Assembly: GCF_049341065.1 (NCBI RefSeq) | Contig: NZ_JBMPIX010000001.1 | Coordinates: forward strand, 248,001 to 312,000 | Length of the DNA stretch: 64,000 nt | Direction of reading: 5' to 3' | DNA from: Pacificoceanicola sp049341065 | Lineage (GTDB): Bacteria > Pseudomonadota > Alphaproteobacteria > Rhodobacterales > Rhodobacteraceae | Shown here: positions 1-8,937 of the stretch, in pieces | Numbering within the stretch: position 1 is the first letter of the stretch | Layout: every line of letters starts with the position of its first letter | Notes under the pieces: model-generated | What the model saw: only the letters and a program-made list of their open reading frames with translations | What the model was told of the DNA's origin: nothing | Database searches by the model: none | Translations under genes and position numbers: made by a program

Positions 1-1
1 G

Positions 2-448
2 CGGGGATTGTCTTTGCGCTCGGCGGCGCTGAACCAGTTCGGGCAAGAGTTCCGGATCGTGCAACGGGGATGGTTTGACCGGTTGATGGATGCGCTGAAC
101 CGGGTGCCGCGACCGGCGATGGCCCTTGGCACCTTGGGGCTGTTCATCGCGGCCATGGTCGATCCGGTCTGGTTCGCGGCACGCATGGCGGGGATCGCCC
201 TTGTGCCCGAACCCTTGTGGTGGCTGCTTGGCGCAATTGTCAGCTTCTATTTCGGCGCGCGCCATCAGGCCAAGGGACAGGAGTTCCAGCGCGAAGTCGC
301 GACGACCATCGCGGCCGTCCCGCAAGTGGTTCAGACCGTGCGGCAGGTCGAAGCCATGCGCGACATCAGCCCCGAGGCGACGCCTGATGAGACGGATTTG
401 GGGCAGGGCGACAACCCGGCATTGGCCGATTGGCGCGCACTGCGCTGA
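2..448 (+). CDS. GTA-type three-helix holin, 5' end outside window
   Basis: The frame is open to the left edge. The first in-window start would be TTG at 8, and I expect the true start lies upstream. The visible 146 residues carry two hydrophobic segments (about residues 37-60 and 68-84, ending in FYFGAR) followed by a soluble tail. The phrases RGWFDRLMDALNRVPRPAMALG and VPEPLWWLLGAIVSFYFGAR are typical of the Rhodobacterales family called holin of three transmembrane helices for gene-transfer release (GTA_holin_3TM). In Rhodobacter capsulatus such a holin, with a neighbouring endolysin, releases gene transfer agent particles by lysis. The partner endolysin would be expected just upstream and cannot be seen. 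The start of ccmF lies 88 bases downstream on the same strand, so cotranscription is possible. Family assignment is from recognition, and the GTA role is inferred. Confidence 0.75.
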   Translation, partial: RGLSLRSAALNQFGQEFRIVQRGWFDRLMDALNRVPRPAMALGTLGLFIAAMVDPVWFAARMAGIALVPEPLWWLLGAIVSFYFGARHQAKGQEFQREVATTIAAVPQVVQTVRQVEAMRDISPEATPDETDLGQGDNPALADWRALR

Positions 449-535
449 GCCCAAGATATTCGATTGCGACAATGTGATCGCCGGGCCGGGTCAATTCTGA
501 TTGGCCCGGCTTGTTTGTGGCCCTATAAAGAAAGC

Positions 536-2503
536 ATGGTTACAGAACTCGGACATTTCGCCCTGATCCTCGCTTTTTTTGTCGCGATGGTGCAGATGAT
601 CGTGCCCTTGGTGGGGGCGCACAAACGCTGGCCGGCTTGGATGGCCGTCGGGGAACCTGCGGCGACAGCCCAGTTTCTATTGGTGGCGCTGGCCTTTGCC
701 TCGTTGACCTACGCCTTTGTTACCTCGGATTTTTCGTTGCGGCTGGTTTACATGAACAGCCATTCGGCCAAGCCGATGCTGTACAAAGTGAGCGGCGTCT
801 GGGGAAACCACGAAGGCTCGATGCTTCTGTGGGCGCTGATTCTGAGTCTCTTTGGCGCCATGGCGGCATGGTTTGGCGGTAATCTTCCGCCGAGTCTGCG
901 GGCAAGGGTGCTGGCGGTGCAGGCCTCGATCGGGGTGGCCTTTCTTGCCTTCACGATCTTCACCTCCAACCCGTTTACGCGGATGGGGGTCGCGCCCTTT
1001 GACGGGACGGATCTGAACCCGCTTTTGCAAGACCCCGGTCTCGCCTTTCATCCACCGTTCCTTTATCTCGGCTACGTCGGCCTCAGTATCTGCTTCAGCT
1101 TTGCCGTTGCCGCGCTGATCGAAGGTCGGGTCGATGCCGCTTGGGCGCGCTGGGTGCGGCCCTGGACCTTGGCGGCGTGGGTCTTTCTGACCATCGGCAT
1201 CGCGCTGGGGTCCTGGTGGGCCTATTACGAGCTTGGCTGGGGCGGCTTCTGGTTCTGGGACCCGGTGGAAAACGCCTCGTTCATGCCTTGGCTGTTCGCC
1301 GCCGCGTTGCTGCATTCGGCCATTGTGGTGGAAAAACGCGAGGCTCTGAAAAGCTGGACGGTGCTGCTGGCCATCCTCGCCTTTGGGTTTTCGCTGATCG
1401 GCACCTTTATCGTGCGCTCCGGGGTTCTGACTTCGGTGCACGCCTTCGCCAATGACCCGGAACGCGGGCTGTTCATCCTTGCCATCCTGTTCTTCTTTAC
1501 CGGCGGGGCGCTGACGCTGTTCGCCGCCCGCGCAAGCGTGATGGAGGCCAAGGGTGTCTTCGGGATCGTCAGCCGGGAATCGGCCTTGGTGGCGAACAAC
1601 ATCCTTCTGGCGGTTTCCTCATTCGTCATCTTTGTCGGTACGCTTTGGCCGCTGGTGGCGGAAATGGCCTTTGGTCGCAAACTTTCGGTCGGGGCGCCGT
1701 TTTTCAACATGGCCTTCCCTCCCTTCATGGTGATGCTCGGGCTGCTGATGCCGATCGGGGCGATGATCGGCTGGAAACGCGGCAAGGTTGGCCGTGTCCT
1801 GAAAATGTTGGTGCCGGCCTTTGTTCTGGCGGTCGCCGTCATGGGGCTGGTGTGGGCCATGCAGGCTGACAAGACGCTGCTGGGGCCAGTCGGGGCCTTC
1901 CTTGGAACGTGGCTGGTTGCGGGCTCCGCAACCGATCTTCTGTCGCGTACCGGAAAATCCCGCGATTTCCGCAGGCTTCTTCGCCTGCCGCGCGCGGAAT
2001 GGGGCAAAGCGGTGGCGCATGGCGGTCTGGGGATCACCATGCTTGGGATCGCTGGCCTGACCGCGTGGGACCAAGAAGATATCCGCGTTGCCCAAATCAA
2101 CGAACCCTACACCGTCGGCGCCTTTGAGATCGAATTGGTCGATGTTCAACGCGTTCAGGGGCCCAACTGGTTTGCGACCCGTGGTGAGTTGATCGTGCGT
2201 CAGGACGGCGCTGAAGTTGCGCGGCTTTTCCCGGAAAAGCGCAACTACCCGGTGGCCAAGATGCCGACCACCGAAGCGGCCATCGACTATCGCTTTATGC
2301 GTGATGTCTATCTGGTGATCGGTGACAGTCAGGACGACGGCGGTTGGGTCATACGGACCTACATCAAACCGCTGGCGAACTGGATTTGGGGCGGCTGTCT
2401 GCTGATGGCCTTTGGCGGTATGCTCAGCCTGTCTGACCGTCGCTACCGCGTGGCGGCAGGGGCGCGCAAATCGGCACCTGTGCAAGGGGTTCCGGCGGAA
2501 TGA
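536..2503 (+). CDS. ccmF: Heme lyase CcmF, cytochrome c-type biogenesis
   Basis: Large polytopic membrane protein of 655 residues, the usual CcmF length. It works with CcmH in the inner membrane to attach heme covalently to CXXCH motifs of periplasmic apocytochromes c. The tryptophan-rich WWD heme-handling signature is visible in the stretch WGGFWFWDPVENASFMPW (encoded near 1236-1290), and conserved histidine-containing loops and many hydrophobic helices surround it. I prefer ATG 536 (MVTELGHFAL...), because the upstream in-frame extension from 464 reads as non-coding. The stop overlaps the ccmH start by four bases (ATGA), which shows translational coupling. ccmE and ccmI are not seen here; another biogenesis gene, ccdA, lies at 57136. 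Confidence 0.95.
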   Translation: MVTELGHFALILAFFVAMVQMIVPLVGAHKRWPAWMAVGEPAATAQFLLVALAFASLTYAFVTSDFSLRLVYMNSHSAKPMLYKVSGVWGNHEGSMLLWALILSLFGAMAAWFGGNLPPSLRARVLAVQASIGVAFLAFTIFTSNPFTRMGVAPFDGTDLNPLLQDPGLAFHPPFLYLGYVGLSICFSFAVAALIEGRVDAAWARWVRPWTLAAWVFLTIGIALGSWWAYYELGWGGFWFWDPVENASFMPWLFAAALLHSAIVVEKREALKSWTVLLAILAFGFSLIGTFIVRSGVLTSVHAFANDPERGLFILAILFFFTGGALTLFAARASVMEAKGVFGIVSRESALVANNILLAVSSFVIFVGTLWPLVAEMAFGRKLSVGAPFFNMAFPPFMVMLGLLMPIGAMIGWKRGKVGRVLKMLVPAFVLAVAVMGLVWAMQADKTLLGPVGAFLGTWLVAGSATDLLSRTGKSRDFRRLLRLPRAEWGKAVAHGGLGITMLGIAGLTAWDQEDIRVAQINEPYTVGAFEIELVDVQRVQGPNWFATRGELIVRQDGAEVARLFPEKRNYPVAKMPTTEAAIDYRFMRDVYLVIGDSQDDGGWVIRTYIKPLANWIWGGCLLMAFGGMLSLSDRRYRVAAGARKSAPVQGVPAE

Positions 2504-2988
2504 GCATCGTGGCCGTGTGGCGGGGGAAAACCGCGCCTTTGATCCTTGGGCTGGTGCTGGCCTTGGTCGGAACCATCGCCTTGGCGGTTCAGCCGGACGA
2601 GATGCTGGACGATCCGGCGCAAGAGGCGCGGGCGCGCGAGATTTCGGCCGGTCTGCGCTGTCTGGTCTGCCAGAACGAAAGCATTGACGAAAGCAACGCG
2701 ACACTGGCCCGCGATCTTCGCCTGCTGGTGCGCGAACGGATTGTTGCCGGGGACAGCAACGAAGAGGTCGTGGCCTTTATCGTCGATCGCTATGGCGAGT
2801 TTGTTCTGCTCAAACCAACGTCCGGCGGGTGGAACTGGCTGCTTTGGGCCTCGGGGCCGATCCTGTTTGTCTTTGCCCTGATCATGGCAGCCTTCTATCT
2901 TCGCCGTCGTGCCTCGGCGCCTGCACCCACAGAGGTTGGGCTGAGCGATGACGAGCGCAAGCGTCTGGAAGAAATCCTCAAGAGCTGA
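2500..2988 (+). CDS. ccmH: CcmH/CycL apocytochrome thiol reductase subunit
   Basis: Protein of 162 residues with an N-terminal membrane helix, a periplasmic domain containing the redox motif LRCLVCQNE (Cys-Leu-Val-Cys), and a second helix near residues 110-130 (NWLLWASGPILFVFALIMAAFY). CcmH keeps the CXXCH cysteines of apocytochrome c reduced and presents them to CcmF. The length matches the short alphaproteobacterial form, which lacks the TPR-containing CcmI half. It starts within the last codons of ccmF, so the two form one transcription unit. The next gene on the strand is 167 bases downstream. Confidence 0.95.
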   Translation: MSIVAVWRGKTAPLILGLVLALVGTIALAVQPDEMLDDPAQEARAREISAGLRCLVCQNESIDESNATLARDLRLLVRERIVAGDSNEEVVAFIVDRYGEFVLLKPTSGGWNWLLWASGPILFVFALIMAAFYLRRRASAPAPTEVGLSDDERKRLEEILKS

Positions 2989-3031
2989 GGTTGATGATCG
3001 ACGCTATGGGCGGAATATGTCCGTTCTCGAA

Positions 3032-3045
3032 AAATTGGCCAATTT
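3032..3045. promoter_or_regulatory. Perfect 14-base palindrome upstream of enoyl-CoA hydratase gene
   Basis: The sequence AAATTGGCCAATTT is a perfect palindrome in the 167-base gap between ccmH and the enoyl-CoA hydratase gene, 111 bases before the latter's ATG. Its size and symmetry suit a dimeric repressor such as a TetR-type regulator, but no regulator gene is adjacent. The assignment as an operator is inference. Confidence 0.35.
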
Positions 3046-3155
3046 CCCTGTAATCAAACGATGCGCGTCCCGCGAAGGGGTTTGACGCGGCGTTTCGCTT
3101 TGCCTTTCCGGGGGGTGCGGTATTTCATGGCGCAAACACAGGAGCGAGGCCTTTC

Positions 3156-3932
3156 ATGCAATATGATACGATTACCTATGATCTGCGCGATGACATTGCG
3201 ATCGTCACGCTGAACCGCCCCGATGTGATGAACGCGCTGAACACTCAGATGCGGGCCGAGCTGACCGATGCAGTGGCGCGCGCAGGCAAGGCGGCCCGGG
3301 TTGTCGTTCTGACGGGAAATGGGCCGGCCTTCTGTTCCGGGCAAGATCTGGGCGATGGCGGCTCGGCGGTCAGCCTCGATCTGGAGCGGGTGCTGCGCGA
3401 CGAATACGTGCCAATGCTGCGCGCCATCGTCGATTGTCCGGTACCGGTGATCTGCGCTGTAAACGGCGCAGCGGCCGGGGCAGGGGCGAATCTGGCCTTG
3501 GTCGCGGATGTGGTCATCGCCACCGAGAGCGCCTTTTTCATGCAGGCCTTTACCAGAATCGGCCTGATCCCCGATGCCGGGGGCACATGGGCCTTGCCGC
3601 GCCAGATGGGGCTTGCCAAGGCCATGGGCGCGGCCCTGTTCGCTGACCGGATCAGCGCGCGGCAGGCGGATGACTGGGGCATGATCTGGGAGGCCGTGCC
3701 TGACGCGGGTTTTGAGGCGCATTGGCGTGCCCGCGCCGCGCATCTGGCCAAGGGGCCGACTGTGGCCTACCAGCACCTCAAGCAGGCGCTGCGAGGGTCA
3801 TTTGAAAACGATCTGGATGCGCAACTAGCCATCGAAGCCAGGCTTCAGGGCGACTGCGGCAAGACACGCGATTTCAAAGAAGGTGTCATGGCCTTTCTGG
3901 AAAAGCGCCCAGCAAGTTACGAAGGCCGTTGA
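3156..3932 (+). CDS. Enoyl-CoA hydratase/isomerase family protein, PaaG-like
   Basis: A 258-residue crotonase-fold protein. Visible family features are the N-terminal strand IAIVTLNRPDVMNALN, the oxyanion-hole segment ending FCSGQDL (about residues 61-67), and the second oxyanion segment VICAVNGAAAGAGANLALV (about 98-116) followed by IGLIPDAGGTWALPR. The combination of SGQDL, AAGAGANLAL and PDAGGTW most resembles PaaG, the isomerase acting on epoxidised phenylacetyl-CoA, although general fatty acyl-CoA hydratases share much of it. No other paa genes are nearby, so the substrate is unsure. A ribosome site AGGAG precedes the ATG, and a strong bidirectional terminator follows. Confidence 0.8.
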   Translation: MQYDTITYDLRDDIAIVTLNRPDVMNALNTQMRAELTDAVARAGKAARVVVLTGNGPAFCSGQDLGDGGSAVSLDLERVLRDEYVPMLRAIVDCPVPVICAVNGAAAGAGANLALVADVVIATESAFFMQAFTRIGLIPDAGGTWALPRQMGLAKAMGAALFADRISARQADDWGMIWEAVPDAGFEAHWRARAAHLAKGPTVAYQHLKQALRGSFENDLDAQLAIEARLQGDCGKTRDFKEGVMAFLEKRPASYEGR

Positions 3933-3956
3933 TCCCACCACAGGTTAGGAAACAAG

Positions 3957-3985
3957 AAAGGCCCGGTCGTGTGACCGGGCCTTTT
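3957..3985. terminator. Bidirectional intrinsic terminator between echA-like gene and gltA
   Basis: A perfect 12-base-pair stem (AAAGGCCCGGTC and its complement) with a GTGT loop ends in a run of T on the plus strand and, read from the other side, in a T-rich run on the minus strand. It lies between two convergent genes and can serve both. Confidence 0.9.
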
Positions 3986-4004
3986 GCTTGGAATGGGCTG
4001 GCGA

Positions 4005-5300
4005 TCAGCGGTTTTCGATGTCCTGATAATCGCGCTCCGTCTCGCCCATGTACAGCTGACGGGGGCGGCCGATTTTGTGAGCCGGATCTTCCAGCTGTTC
4101 TTTCCACTGCGACACCCAACCGACGGTGCGCGACAGCGCAAAGATCGGGGTGAACATCGAGGTTGGGAAGCCCATCGCCTCGAGAATGACACCGGAATAG
4201 AAGTCGACGTTCGGGAACAGCTTTTTCTCGGCGAAATAGGGGTCGGCGAGGGCCTGCTGTTCCAGTTCCTTCGCGGTGGCGAGGATCGGGTTGTTATGAA
4301 CGCCCAGCAGATCCAACACTTCGTCGGCGGACTGTTTCATCACCGTCGCGCGCGGGTCGAAGTTCTTGTAGACGCGGTGACCAAAGCCCATCAGGCGGAA
4401 CGGATCATCCTTGTCCTTGGCGCGGGCGATATACTCGGGGATGCGCTCCGGGCTGCCGATTTCCTTGAGCATTTCAAGGCAGGCCTGGTTCGCACCACCA
4501 TGTGCCGGGCCCCAAAGGCAGGCAATGCCAGCGGCAATACAGGCAAAGGGGTTGGCACCAGAGGACGAGGCCAAACGCACCGTCGAGGTCGAGGCGTTCT
4601 GTTCGTGATCGGCGTGCAGGGTAAAGATCCGGTCCATCGCGCGGGCGAGGATCGGGTTCACATGGTATTCCTCGGCCGGAACGGCAAAGCACATGTGCAG
4701 GAAGTTCGCCGCGTAATCGAGATCGTTGCGCGGATACACGAAGGGCTGACCGATCGAGTATTTATAGGCCATCGCGGCGATCGTCGGCATCTTGGCGATC
4801 AGGCGGTGGCTGGCAATCTCGCGCTGGCGTTCATCGCTGATGTCCGTCGAGTCGTGATAGAAAGCCGACATCGCGCCAACAACACCCACCATGGTCGCCA
4901 TCGGATGCGCATCGCGGCGGAACCCGCGGAAGAAGTTGTGCATCTGTTCGTGGATCATCGTGTGACGGGTGATCGTCTGCTCGAACTCCTCAAGCTCTTC
5001 GGCTTTGGGCAGATAGCCGTACAGCAGCAGGAAGCAAACTTCGAGGTAATGCGATTTCTCAGCCAGTTGGTCGATCGGATAACCGCGGTGCAGCAGCTCG
5101 CCCTTGTCACCGTCAATGAAGGTGATGGTGCTGTCGCAGCTCGCGGTCGAGGTAAAACCCGGGTCGTAGGTGAAGACGCCGGCCTGACCATAGAGCTTGC
5201 GAATGTCGATGACGTCCGGCCCGGCAGTGGGCGAGTGCATCGGCAGCTCAAAGCTGTTGCCATCAATGGTGAGTGTCGCGGTTTTTGAGTTTTCAGCCAT
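4005..5300 (-). CDS. gltA: Citrate synthase (type II)
   Basis: A 431-residue enzyme condensing acetyl-CoA with oxaloacetate in the TCA cycle. Conserved active-site phrases are visible: HGGANQACLEML, MGFGHRVYKNFDPRA and NVDFYSG, which carry the catalytic histidines and aspartate. The N-terminal small domain (ATLTIDGNSFELP) is the type II hexameric form found in Gram-negative bacteria. I chose ATG 5300 because an AAGGGA site sits about ten bases upstream; an earlier ATG at 5309 lies almost on that site. The gene is 89 bases downstream of gltX on the same strand, and the pair may be cotranscribed. Confidence 0.97.
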   Translation of the reverse strand: MAENSKTATLTIDGNSFELPMHSPTAGPDVIDIRKLYGQAGVFTYDPGFTSTASCDSTITFIDGDKGELLHRGYPIDQLAEKSHYLEVCFLLLYGYLPKAEELEEFEQTITRHTMIHEQMHNFFRGFRRDAHPMATMVGVVGAMSAFYHDSTDISDERQREIASHRLIAKMPTIAAMAYKYSIGQPFVYPRNDLDYAANFLHMCFAVPAEEYHVNPILARAMDRIFTLHADHEQNASTSTVRLASSSGANPFACIAAGIACLWGPAHGGANQACLEMLKEIGSPERIPEYIARAKDKDDPFRLMGFGHRVYKNFDPRATVMKQSADEVLDLLGVHNNPILATAKELEQQALADPYFAEKKLFPNVDFYSGVILEAMGFPTSMFTPIFALSRTVGWVSQWKEQLEDPAHKIGRPRQLYMGETERDYQDIENR

Positions 5301-5389
5301 GCATATCATCCCTTCGTATACGGTAAAGCAGGGGCCGGCTGGCCCGTGCTGATCTAGTTCACATGGCCGTCCGGGGGGACGCGTAACGC

Positions 5390-6793
5390 TCAGTCCCCGG
5401 TTCCAGCCGCTTCGAGACGGGCAAGGCTTTCGTCCCGGCCCAGTACGAGCATCATGTCAAAGACGCTCGGGGTAACTGCCCGGCCTGCAAGGGCGGCGCG
5501 CAGCGGCCCGGCAAGCTTTCCAAACTTGGTCCCTTGATCTTCGGCAAAGCGGTTCAAAACCGCTTCCAGATCATCTCGCGTCCAGCTAGCATTTTGCAAG
5601 TGCGGCGTCAATGTGCTCAGTATACCACGGGATACCGCATCAAGGTTCTTTGCTGCTTTCTCATCCGGCTCAAGCGGGCGACTGGCAAGGATAAAGTGTG
5701 CCTTTTCAATAAGCTCTGGAAATGTCTTCGCGCGTTCTTTAAGGCAATACATGCCCCGCGACAGGCCGTCGCGTTGCGCATCGGTCAAGGGTTCGGCCCC
5801 CGTCACGTCCAGAAATGCCTCCAGTTCTTGCAGCAGTGCAGCATCCTCGGCTGTGGTAATGTGCTGTCCACAGAGATTTTCCAGTTTCTTGAAATCGAAC
5901 CGGGCGGGTGATTTGCCGATTCCTTCCAGATTGAACCACTCCTTTGCCTGAGCATCGGTAAAGAATTCGTCATCGCCGTGGCTCCAACCCAGCCGCGCGA
6001 GATAATTGCGCATCCCCGCCGCCGGGTAACCCAAAGCCTGATATTCTTCGACACCCAGCGCGCCGTGGCGCTTGGACAGCTTTTTGCCGTCGGGGCCGTG
6101 GATCAGCGGGATATGCGCCCAGACCGGAATGTCCCAGCCCATGGCGGTATAGATGCCCATCTGGCGCGCCGCGTTGTTCAGGTGGTCATCGCCCCGGATC
6201 ACATGGGTCACGCCCATGTCATGGTCATCGACCACCACCGCCAGCATGTAGACCGGCGAGCCGTCGCTGCGCAGCAGGATCATGTCGTCCAGCTGGTCGT
6301 TGCGGATCGTCACGCGGCCCTGCACCTGATCCTCGATCACCGTCTCGCCGTCCTGCGGGGTCTTGAGGCGGATGGCATAGGGCGCTTCCGGGTGCGTCGC
6401 CGGATCGGCATCGCGCCATGGACTTTGAAAAAGGGTCGAGCGTTTTTCGGCGCGCGCGGCTTCGCGGAAGGCTTCGATTTCTTCCTGAGTCGAAAAACAT
6501 TTGTAGGCCGCGCCTTTGTTCAGAAGCTCCAGCGCCACGTCGCGATGACGCTCGGCGCCAGCGGCTTGACTGACCACCTCACCGTCATGGTCCAGACCCA
6601 GCCATTCCATCCCCTTGAGGATCGCCGCCGTCGCTTCTGGGGTCGAGCGTGCCAGATCGGTGTCTTCGATCCGCAGCAGGAACTTGCCGCCACGGCCTCG
6701 GGCGAAAAGCCAGTTGAACAAGGCGGTCCGAGCGCCGCCAATGTGCAGATACCCGGTGGGCGAGGGGGCAAAGCGGGTTACGACGTCGGTCAT
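5390..6793 (-). CDS. gltX: Glutamate-tRNA ligase
   Basis: A 467-residue class I aminoacyl-tRNA synthetase. The HIGH-type motif is seen as LHIGG (residues 16-20) and the KMSKS-type motif as KLSKR (238-242). RIEDTDLARST (41-51) and the anticodon-binding C-terminal half also match the family. It charges tRNA-Glu; in alphaproteobacteria a non-discriminating form can also feed tRNA-Gln through GatCAB. The zinc-ligand cysteines of the E. coli type are not evident. It is divergent from comEC, with about 77 bases between the starts. Confidence 0.96.
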   Translation of the reverse strand: MTDVVTRFAPSPTGYLHIGGARTALFNWLFARGRGGKFLLRIEDTDLARSTPEATAAILKGMEWLGLDHDGEVVSQAAGAERHRDVALELLNKGAAYKCFSTQEEIEAFREAARAEKRSTLFQSPWRDADPATHPEAPYAIRLKTPQDGETVIEDQVQGRVTIRNDQLDDMILLRSDGSPVYMLAVVVDDHDMGVTHVIRGDDHLNNAARQMGIYTAMGWDIPVWAHIPLIHGPDGKKLSKRHGALGVEEYQALGYPAAGMRNYLARLGWSHGDDEFFTDAQAKEWFNLEGIGKSPARFDFKKLENLCGQHITTAEDAALLQELEAFLDVTGAEPLTDAQRDGLSRGMYCLKERAKTFPELIEKAHFILASRPLEPDEKAAKNLDAVSRGILSTLTPHLQNASWTRDDLEAVLNRFAEDQGTKFGKLAGPLRAALAGRAVTPSVFDMMLVLGRDESLARLEAAGTGD

Positions 6794-6870
6794 CTTGGTT
6801 AACCTTTTGATAACGGTGGCGAGGATAGCTTGGGCCGTTCCTTAAACACCCCCTGTGCGCGGGGCAAGCT

Positions 6871-8937
6871 ATGGCCGGGTTCTTTTCATGGCCGCAAAGC
6901 GTGATCCTCGCGCAGCGCGGCTTTCTGTTTCCTTGGTCCCCGGTCTGTCTGGCCGTGGGAATCGGTGGCTATTTTGCCCTGCGGGTCGAACCGCCGCTGC
7001 CGCTTTTGTGGCTGTGCCTTGGGCTCGGGATGGCGAGCTTTCTGGCGATGCGTTGGGCAGGGGCGGTTCTGGGGCCGCTGGTTCTGGCGCTTGCACTGAT
7101 CGCGGCGGGCTTTGGCCTTGCCGGTTTACGGGCCAACTGGGTGTCGGGGCCCGTGCTGGACTTTCGCTACTACGGCCCGATCGAAGGGCGCATCGTCGGC
7201 ATTGATCGCTCGGCCTCGGATGCTTTGCGGCTGACGCTGGATCGGGTGGTTCTGGAACGCATGGCGCCGGAAAAGACCCCCAAGAGGGTGCGCGTTTCCT
7301 TGCATGGCGATCAAGGGTTTCTGGACCCCCAGCCCGGTGCAGTGGTGATCCTGACGGGCCACCTGTCGGCCCCTGGCGGCGCGGTCGAGCCGGGCGGTTT
7401 CGATTTCAAGCGGCACGCATGGTTCCTGCGTTTGGGCGGGATCGGCTATACCCGCACGCCCGCCTTGTTGCTTGAGCCTCCGGGCGCGGGGCAAAAGATC
7501 TTCAAGGCGCGCATGTGGCTGTCCGCCCGCGTTCAGGCCGGGCTGCAGGGCGAGGCCGGAGCCTTTGCCGCAGCGGTGATGACCGGGGACCGTTCGGGCA
7601 TGAGCAAAGCCACCCTGCAAGCCCTGCGCGACACTAATCTGGCGCATCTTCTGGCAATCTCGGGGCTGCACATGGGGTTGCTGGCGGGATTTGTCTTTTC
7701 GCTGCTGCGCTTTGGTCTCTTGTTGCATCCGGTGCCCCGCCACAGATGGCCGGTCAAGAAACTGGCGGCGTTCGGTGCCCTGATCGCCGCCTTCGGCTAT
7801 CTGCTGCTGTCAGGGGGCAATGTCGCGACCGAACGGGCCTTTATCATGGCGGCCACGGCGCTGAGCGCGCTGATGCTGGACCGCCGAGCGATCAGCCTGC
7901 GGGCCGTTGCCATGGCGGCGCTGATCGTTCTGATCCTGCACCCGCAGGCACTGGTCAGCCCCGGGTTTCAGATGTCCTTTGCGGCCACCACAGCCCTTGT
8001 CGCGGTGTTCGAGCGGGTCAGCCAATCCAAAGCCAGCCGCGATTGGCCGCGCTGGACCGGACCTGTGCTGTCACTGGTCCTGTCCTCAGCCATCGCCGGG
8101 TTGGCGACCGCCCCGGTCGGGATGGCGCATTTCAACCAAGCCTCGACCTACGGTCTGATCGCCAACCTTGTCTCGGTGCCGGTGATGGGGGTGCTGGTGG
8201 TGCCGATGGGGGTGGCGGCTGTCTTGTTGATGCCCTTTGGGCTGGAACATCTTGCGCTGGCGGTCATGGGGCTGGGGCTCGACTGGATCCTGCTGGTGGC
8301 CGGGCAGGTGGCCGGATGGTCCGGGGCGGTACGGCCAGTGGTGGCCCCGGCGCCTTGGGTCTTGCCGGTCATCGCGCTTGGCGGATTGATCCTGTGCCTC
8401 TGGCAGGGGCGCGGGCGTCTGGTCGGAGTGGTCCCCATGGCGCTTGCCGTGGCGATTTGGACCCAGACCGAGCGCCCGGCGCTGCTGATCGCCGACAGCG
8501 GCACGCTGGTGGGGGTGATGACCGATGAGGGGAGAGCCCTTTCGCGCGCCAAAGGCTCGGGCTTTATCGCTGAGACCTGGCTTGAAAACGACGGGCGCGG
8601 CGGCTCGCAAGCTTTGGCGGCCAGCCGTTGGCCGCAGGCGCAGGATCGTATAGCGCGGGCGCAGATCGGACCGCTTGAGGTGGTTCACCTGCAAGGCAAG
8701 AGGGCCGCGCGCAGTTTTACCCGTTGCACCAAGGATCAGATCGTCATCGCCAGCGCCGAGACGTCGCCAAGCGGGCCATGCCAGATGTTTGATACAGCAC
8801 GGCTGAAGCGTACCGGGTCGGTCGCGGTCTGGCTGCGGGACGACGGGCCGGAACTGAAAACGGCGGCCGAAGTTTCGGGCCGCCGTCTGTGGCATGGGGT
8901 GTCAAAGCCCGTGCGATTGGCGCAGCGCGCTCAGTAG
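6871..8937 (+). CDS. comEC: ComEC/Rec2 family DNA uptake channel
   Basis: A 688-residue polytopic membrane protein. An N-terminal DUF4131/OB-like part (about 25-195) precedes the Competence domain, whose hallmark AISGLHMG is at residues 262-269. ComEC forms the inner-membrane channel for single-stranded DNA during natural transformation; in Rhodobacter capsulatus it is required for uptake of DNA delivered by gene transfer agent. The C-terminal 150 residues do not show the HxHxDH metallo-beta-lactamase motif found in longer ComEC proteins, so the nuclease domain appears lost or degenerate. The last bases overlap the 3' end of convergent lexA by seven bases. Confidence 0.88.
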   Translation: MAGFFSWPQSVILAQRGFLFPWSPVCLAVGIGGYFALRVEPPLPLLWLCLGLGMASFLAMRWAGAVLGPLVLALALIAAGFGLAGLRANWVSGPVLDFRYYGPIEGRIVGIDRSASDALRLTLDRVVLERMAPEKTPKRVRVSLHGDQGFLDPQPGAVVILTGHLSAPGGAVEPGGFDFKRHAWFLRLGGIGYTRTPALLLEPPGAGQKIFKARMWLSARVQAGLQGEAGAFAAAVMTGDRSGMSKATLQALRDTNLAHLLAISGLHMGLLAGFVFSLLRFGLLLHPVPRHRWPVKKLAAFGALIAAFGYLLLSGGNVATERAFIMAATALSALMLDRRAISLRAVAMAALIVLILHPQALVSPGFQMSFAATTALVAVFERVSQSKASRDWPRWTGPVLSLVLSSAIAGLATAPVGMAHFNQASTYGLIANLVSVPVMGVLVVPMGVAAVLLMPFGLEHLALAVMGLGLDWILLVAGQVAGWSGAVRPVVAPAPWVLPVIALGGLILCLWQGRGRLVGVVPMALAVAIWTQTERPALLIADSGTLVGVMTDEGRALSRAKGSGFIAETWLENDGRGGSQALAASRWPQAQDRIARAQIGPLEVVHLQGKRAARSFTRCTKDQIVIASAETSPSGPCQMFDTARLKRTGSVAVWLRDDGPELKTAAEVSGRRLWHGVSKPVRLAQRAQ

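Noticed and set aside
3984..5288. 434-codon plus-strand frame opposite gltA
   Set aside because: It mirrors the citrate synthase gene and has no family-like sequence; high G+C codon bias leaves long antisense frames open.
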